NCBI GenBank assembly: GCA_003526435.1
Contig: DPWF01000075.1
Span: forward strand, 1 to 7,070
Source: Chitinophagaceae bacterium
GTDB taxonomy: Bacteria > Bacteroidota > Bacteroidia > Chitinophagales > Chitinophagaceae
Reading direction: 5' to 3'
DNA: 7,070 nt
Shown: piece after piece, positions 6,038-7,070 of the stretch
Layout of the letters: each line of letters opens with the position of its first letter
Numbering within the stretch: the stretch's first letter is position 1
Position numbers and translations under genes: made by a program
The notes under the pieces: model-generated
The model's input: the letters and a program-made list of their open reading frames with translations, nothing else
Database searches by the model: none
What the model was told of the DNA's origin: nothing

Positions 6038-7070
6038 ATGAGATTTATACTTATTGTACTTATGGTAATATTATCCAAAGCCTCATATGCTCATTCAACG
6101 ATTGGATTAACGCCCCCAGGTACTGCAACGGCAGCTTGTGTTGGCAATACAATAAGCCTGACATCAGAATCCGATGAGGCGGGTGCTGATTTTGCGATAG
6201 TTCTGGTAAGTATTAATGGGGGAGCTTTTAATACTACAGGCTCTGCTTCTGCAACCTCTGGAGGAGCATTAAAAACTTATGTTTTCAATAGCCTTTCATT
6301 TGTTCTAGCAAATACATCTACCACTTTTGAATATAAAGTACGATTTGGTCCAACAGCTAACGACGCACAATTCGGTTTACCTGGTTCTTTTGAAACAACA
6401 AATACAATAACAATAACAATAAACCCCCTTCCAACTGCTACTTTAACTGCATTGGGTGGAATTAACACAGCTTGTCAAAATGCTTCATCTCCAACAGTAA
6501 ACATAACGGGCGTTATCGGCACAGCACCATTTACGTTTACTTATAGAATTACTGATCCTCTCGGAAATGTGGGTAGCAACCAAACGATTCAATCTACAGG
6601 AAATCTTGCACAGCTTACTGTACCTACCAGTACAACAGGTACATATACCTATGAGCTGCTACAGATACAGGATGCAAGTTCTACTACCTGCACAAATGCT
6701 TCAACAGCAACGTTGACGATGACAATTAATCCCAATCCGACGATTCTTATTTCTCCATCTAATCCTGAGATATGTCAGGGTACTTCTTCTTTTAATGTTC
6801 AGTATATAACAACCAACTCACCGGACAGGTATAGCATACAATGGGCGGGAGCAGCTATAACGGAAGGGTTTCCTGATGTCAACGTTTCAATGGCTTCGGC
6901 AAACTTATCTACCATAACAGGAACTATAACTGTTGCGGTATCAAATACAGCACCGGCTGGAACTTATAGTGGAACATTAACGGTTAGAAATAATACCACA
7001 ATGTGCTCGTTTAGCGGCACCGCACAGTTGGTAGTTAATCCGTTACCTGTTTTAGGGACAATAACGGGAT
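6038..7070 (+). CDS. Secreted repeat protein with PKD/Ig-like modules joined by NPLP linkers (3' end cut by window edge)
   Basis: The frame is open from the start to the window end, giving 344 residues with no stop. From the ATG at 6038 the protein begins with a good signal peptide: MR, a hydrophobic core FILIVLMVIL, and a likely cut after SYA (residue 18). The mature part is rich in Thr, Ser, Asn and Gly and is built of beta-sandwich-like modules separated by NPLP (129-132), NPNP (231-234) and NPLP (334-337), a period of 102-103 residues. Modules 2 and 3 each carry an early Cys (146, 246) and a late Cys (218, 323), possible disulfide pairs; module 1 has Cys34. Large Bacteroidota surface adhesins and type IX-secreted proteins share this build; a C-terminal sorting domain would lie beyond the window. 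An in-frame ATG at 5978 would add 20 residues before the signal peptide; I prefer 6038 for its signal peptide and the AGGTG just upstream. Exact role unknown; adhesion or cell-surface function is inferred. Confidence 0.88.
   Translation, partial: MRFILIVLMVILSKASYAHSTIGLTPPGTATAACVGNTISLTSESDEAGADFAIVLVSINGGAFNTTGSASATSGGALKTYVFNSLSFVLANTSTTFEYKVRFGPTANDAQFGLPGSFETTNTITITINPLPTATLTALGGINTACQNASSPTVNITGVIGTAPFTFTYRITDPLGNVGSNQTIQSTGNLAQLTVPTSTTGTYTYELLQIQDASSTTCTNASTATLTMTINPNPTILISPSNPEICQGTSSFNVQYITTNSPDRYSIQWAGAAITEGFPDVNVSMASANLSTITGTITVAVSNTAPAGTYSGTLTVRNNTTMCSFSGTAQLVVNPLPVLGTITG

Noticed and set aside
6402..6421. Short ACAATA-type tandem run near the end of module 1
   Set aside because: It simply encodes alternating Thr-Ile before the NPLP linker and is too short to call a DNA repeat.
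6277..6468. 63-residue minus-strand open frame
   Set aside because: It is antisense to the repeat protein, whose long open frame, signal peptide and regular modules show that the plus strand is coding.

Overview
The window looks like a piece of a Bacteroidota chromosome, most likely from the Chitinophagaceae or a related family. This is inferred from four things: KdpD is split into a soluble sensor half and a separate HAMP-PAS histidine kinase; starts lack clear Shine-Dalgarno sequences; long imperfect palindromes of the TCCAACTTC type lie between genes; and a secreted protein is built from repeats joined by NPLP-type linkers. No marker gene allows a firm placement.

Layout. Positions 1-1037 hold the 3' part of a kdpD-like gene (Walker A region, KdpD sensor domain, Usp domain), cut by the left edge. 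It overlaps by one base a membrane histidine kinase (1037-2770). Together they should form the two halves of a K+/turgor sensing system; the kdpFABC genes and the response regulator would have to lie outside the window. A palindromic repeat (2770-2834) separates them from corA (2851-3948), a Mg2+/Co2+ channel gene on the same strand. A second copy of the same repeat family (3950-4033) lies between corA and a convergent MATE efflux gene (4044-5441, minus strand).

Positions 5442-5977 have no convincing intact gene. They hold a short palindrome upstream of the MATE gene, a possible frameshifted small-ORF remnant, a tight hairpin and a clear Rho-independent terminator (5818-5842). From about 6038 to the right edge runs an open reading frame for a secreted, repeat-built surface protein. 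It is cut by the window end, so it has no stop here.

The first three genes share a cation-homeostasis theme (K+ sensing, then Mg2+ transport). The MATE pump and the secreted repeat protein look like independent units. I see no rRNA, tRNA, CRISPR array, transposase or phage gene, and no strong candidate for a wholly new system. The least explained parts are the 5555-5842 intergenic stretch and the pair of palindromes around corA.
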